Positions 4,406-6,605 of a stretch of DNA of 6,605 bases are shown here, piece after piece. The DNA comes from Lentimicrobiaceae bacterium (lineage in GTDB: Bacteria > Bacteroidota > Bacteroidia > Bacteroidales > SKPS01), in the NCBI GenBank assembly GCA_007119395.1, contig SKPS01000044.1:1-6605 (forward strand), in the 5' to 3' direction. The notes beneath the pieces were generated by a model. It was not told the DNA's origin and searched no databases. It worked only from the letters and a program-made list of their open reading frames with translations. Position numbers and translations under genes: made by a program. Position 1 is the stretch's first letter; each line of letters begins with the position of its first letter.

Positions 4406-6087
4406 ACAAACACTTTCCGTACGATCTGATCCCCGTTGGGGTGCATCAGTTTAATCATGCGAACACCTGTTCCACCTCGAACCGGCATACACTCTGATGC
4501 CAAGTTATCGCGTTGGAGCAGCCTGCCATCCACGGTGTACACTTTTACGCTGACCGGTTCAGCCGGCAGGTTACGGAACCGGAGGCATTGGCTCGTTTCA
4601 TCGTACCATATTTTAAGGTGGCGCAACACACGGTCGGGCACCCTTTGTCCGATTGGTGCCAGTTGGACATCCCTTATGGTGGTGTCACCTGCTGCAACGG
4701 TCACCTGAAACGAGGCGCTGTGGTATCCGGAGGCTTCATATAACACAGTATATGTTCCCTGTTCCAGCAACCGGTAATAGTGACCGGTGTGTGCGTCTGA
4801 CCACACATGAGAGCTGTCGGCATCGTGCTGGTTCACCGTGACCCGTGCCCGCAACGGGTTGCCCGTAACAGAATCGGTCACAGTGCCACGTAACCCGTAC
4901 CACCCCTCCTTGAGGTAATTGATCAATGCCCGGTGATGGTAATCCCACATCAGTGGCAACCTGTGAACCGGCTCAATGAAGATACCCGACACTTCAAGGG
5001 TCATCTCACGGCAATAGGCGTAATAGTTCATATAGTCCTGCCGGCCGCCGGTAATGACGTACCATGCAGCGCCATTGGTGATGCCGTTGTCGAGGTCGGT
5101 GAAGAATCCGGGTGGTGAGTTGGCTTGCACTGTATCGGCATACATCCGGCAAACGTAACGCCACCAACCATCGTCGGGATGTTGCTTGATCCAGGTATCC
5201 CACGGGTAGTTAGCTACTTCGGCACCACTGTGCAGGTTGGCGCCCATCACAAAAGAGACGGTGTCAGCCAACGCTTTGAAAGCCATCGTTTCGGGCTGGT
5301 AGGCATGGCCATCAGGGTTGGCTCCCACCCGCGGATCAGGGTAGTTTCTGTTCAGGTCAACATTGTTGGCGTTGCGTCGGATGGCCTGGTTAACGGTATG
5401 GTTGCCGCCAAAATAGGTTCCATCGGGGTTGGTCAGCGGAGCAATCCACACCTCCATGTTGTCGAGTATCCATGTCACCTCCGGATCTGTTCCGTAACCA
5501 TTCAGCAGGTAATCGATCAACCGGAGCATCAATATATATCCGGCCGTTTCATTGCCATGCATGGTGGAGGAGTAGAGGAATTTTGGTTTCCCACCCGGCG
5601 GGGTGTTTTGGGAGGTGATCTGTGCGATCAGGATTTTCCGCCCACTGTTCAGGGTGAGTATCTCATGCACCTTGCACAAACCGGGATGGGATTGTCCGAA
5701 AGCGATCATCATGGAGTCGTACCCTTCATAGGTTGGATAGGCATCCCAGTGTTGCATCAGGTGCCCCACTGTGGCAGTCAACCCTTCTGATTCGGGGCGG
5801 GGAACCGGGTCGTGACGATAGGAGTACCCCAGCATAACCAGCTTATTCAGCTCCTCAGCATTCACATTCACCCAAGCTGTTTGGTCACCGTCAAACCCCA
5901 ACAGTGACGACACATCAGCGATCTGTTGTAACTGAGCGGGCGAAGAGACCGTAACAGCGATCCGGGCTTCTCCGAACTGCGACAACTCGTCACCCAAATC
6001 ACCGACGGGGTGCTGTGCAACGGTGCTACCAAAGGGAATGGCAAAAAGAAATGGCAGCAGCACAACATGACGCAATAAATACCTCAT
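4399..6087 (-). CDS. Secreted M14 zinc carboxypeptidase with C-terminal sorting domain
   Basis: Predicted exported metallocarboxypeptidase that removes C-terminal residues from peptides. The 562-residue product reads, in order: signal peptide 1-24 with a VA|Q junction; a propeptide-like alpha/beta segment (about 40-95); the catalytic domain (about 107-395); a transthyretin-like CarboxypepD_reg domain (about 397-477, starting GLRGTVTDSVTGNPL); and a C-terminal beta domain (about 488-562). Zinc ligands are His177 and Glu180 in MHGNE and His286 in NLHSG; substrate carboxylate binding is by Asn246-Arg247 in VDLNRNYP; the catalytic base is Glu365 in MTLEVS. The GGRQDY block (347-352) plus the beta-domain fit the M14B (carboxypeptidase E/N/D) type rather than the digestive type. 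The tail (VKVYTVDGRLL, then VRMIKLMHPNGDQIVRKVF) resembles the type A T9SS sorting domain. Start ATG 6087 overlaps the dapA stop by 4 bases, implying coupled translation. Substrates are unknown. Confidence 0.9.
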   Translation of the reverse strand: MRYLLRHVVLLPFLFAIPFGSTVAQHPVGDLGDELSQFGEARIAVTVSSPAQLQQIADVSSLLGFDGDQTAWVNVNAEELNKLVMLGYSYRHDPVPRPESEGLTATVGHLMQHWDAYPTYEGYDSMMIAFGQSHPGLCKVHEILTLNSGRKILIAQITSQNTPPGGKPKFLYSSTMHGNETAGYILMLRLIDYLLNGYGTDPEVTWILDNMEVWIAPLTNPDGTYFGGNHTVNQAIRRNANNVDLNRNYPDPRVGANPDGHAYQPETMAFKALADTVSFVMGANLHSGAEVANYPWDTWIKQHPDDGWWRYVCRMYADTVQANSPPGFFTDLDNGITNGAAWYVITGGRQDYMNYYAYCREMTLEVSGIFIEPVHRLPLMWDYHHRALINYLKEGWYGLRGTVTDSVTGNPLRARVTVNQHDADSSHVWSDAHTGHYYRLLEQGTYTVLYEASGYHSASFQVTVAAGDTTIRDVQLAPIGQRVPDRVLRHLKIWYDETSQCLRFRNLPAEPVSVKVYTVDGRLLQRDNLASECMPVRGGTGVRMIKLMHPNGDQIVRKVFVY

Positions 6088-6605
6088 GACCGGATCTCTT
6101 CAATAAGACTTTGAAGTTGGATGAGTACAGATTTATTCACCTTCACCAGAGGGAGCCTCAGGTTGTTGGGTGCCAGACCCATGATCTCCAGGGCAGCTTT
6201 TACACCGGAGGGGCTGCCATCTTCAAAAATCGCTTCAATAAAGTCAAGCAACAGGTAGTGGTTTTTCCATGCCTCTTTCACTTTACCGGCACGAGCCAAC
6301 TTGACCATTTCACTAAATTCAGCGGGAAAAGCATTGGCAACCACCGAAATAACGCCATCAGCACCGGAGGCGATCATCGGCAGCGTCAGGGCATCATCAC
6401 CCGAAATAACAGAGAAGTGATCCGGCTTGTCTTTGATGATTTTCATGATCTGCACCAGGTCACCGGAAGCCTCTTTTACAGCTACAATGTTACTGAATTC
6501 ATGGGCCAGCCGCAACGTAGTCTCTGCTGTCATGTTCACACCGGTTCTTCCAGGCACATTGTAAAGGATCAGCGGCAGCGGAGTCACATTGGCAATCGAT
6601 TTATA
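6084..6605 (-). CDS. dapA: 4-hydroxy-tetrahydrodipicolinate synthase (partial, N-terminal part missing)
   Basis: Cytoplasmic TIM-barrel class I aldolase that condenses pyruvate with aspartate semialdehyde, the committed step to diaminopimelate (peptidoglycan) and lysine. The frame is open to the right edge and 173 C-terminal residues are visible; by comparison with the roughly 292-residue E. coli enzyme about 118 are missing. Visible motifs are YNVPGRTG, with the catalytic-triad tyrosine (visible residue 15) and the substrate-binding arginine (20), and VAVKEASGD, with the Schiff-base lysine (44). Next come VISGDDALTLPMIASGADG and the C-terminal helical domain ending LIEEIRS. The spacing of these residues agrees with E. 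coli Tyr133, Arg138 and Lys161 to within one position. Relatives such as N-acetylneuraminate lyase share the fold, but the YNVPGRT form and the phylum context favour DapA. Its TGA overlaps the ATG of the downstream carboxypeptidase gene. Confidence 0.95.
   Translation of the reverse strand, partial: YKSIANVTPLPLILYNVPGRTGVNMTAETTLRLAHEFSNIVAVKEASGDLVQIMKIIKDKPDHFSVISGDDALTLPMIASGADGVISVVANAFPAEFSEMVKLARAGKVKEAWKNHYLLLDFIEAIFEDGSPSGVKAALEIMGLAPNNLRLPLVKVNKSVLIQLQSLIEEIRS

Noticed and set aside
5125..5790. Plus-strand open frame of 221 codons
   Set aside because: It lies entirely antisense to the catalytic domain of the M14 carboxypeptidase, whose motifs are intact; the product has no recognisable fold.

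Overview
The window reads as a chromosomal housekeeping segment from a member of the Bacteroidota, probably Bacteroidales-like, although the genus cannot be told. Four things point there. The gene order bamD, rpoZ, coaBC is the one I know from this phylum. The omega subunit is the divergent Bacteroidota form. The promoters carry TAnnTTTG -7 boxes. One secreted enzyme combines an A|Q signal-peptide junction with what looks like a type IX secretion C-terminal domain.

Layout: positions 1-2382 hold three minus-strand genes, read right to left as bamD (outer-membrane protein assembly lipoprotein), rpoZ (RNA polymerase omega/Rpb6-like) and coaBC (4'-phosphopantetheine synthesis), the last cut by the left edge. 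Positions 2383-3154 are a 772-base divergent intergenic region. It contains a promoter for each flanking gene and two separate inverted-repeat elements built from short units spaced about 10 bases apart. Position 3155 begins the only plus-strand gene, a PLP-dependent alpha-oxoamine synthase of the serine palmitoyltransferase type. It converges on, and overlaps by 7 bases, a minus-strand M14 zinc carboxypeptidase with secretion signals. That gene in turn overlaps by 4 bases (ATGA) the end of dapA, which runs off the right edge.

How the genes relate: dapA serves lysine and diaminopimelate synthesis, coaBC coenzyme A synthesis, rpoZ transcription and bamD the outer membrane, so most of the window is core metabolism and envelope building. 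The oxoamine synthase most likely makes a long-chain base for sphingolipids or sulfonolipids. The carboxypeptidase is probably a surface or secreted protein-degrading enzyme co-translated with dapA. I found no RNA gene, CRISPR array, transposase, phage gene or defence system. The most unusual content is the pair of structured repeats in the intergenic region, the apparently leaderless bamD promoter, and the dapA-carboxypeptidase coupling.
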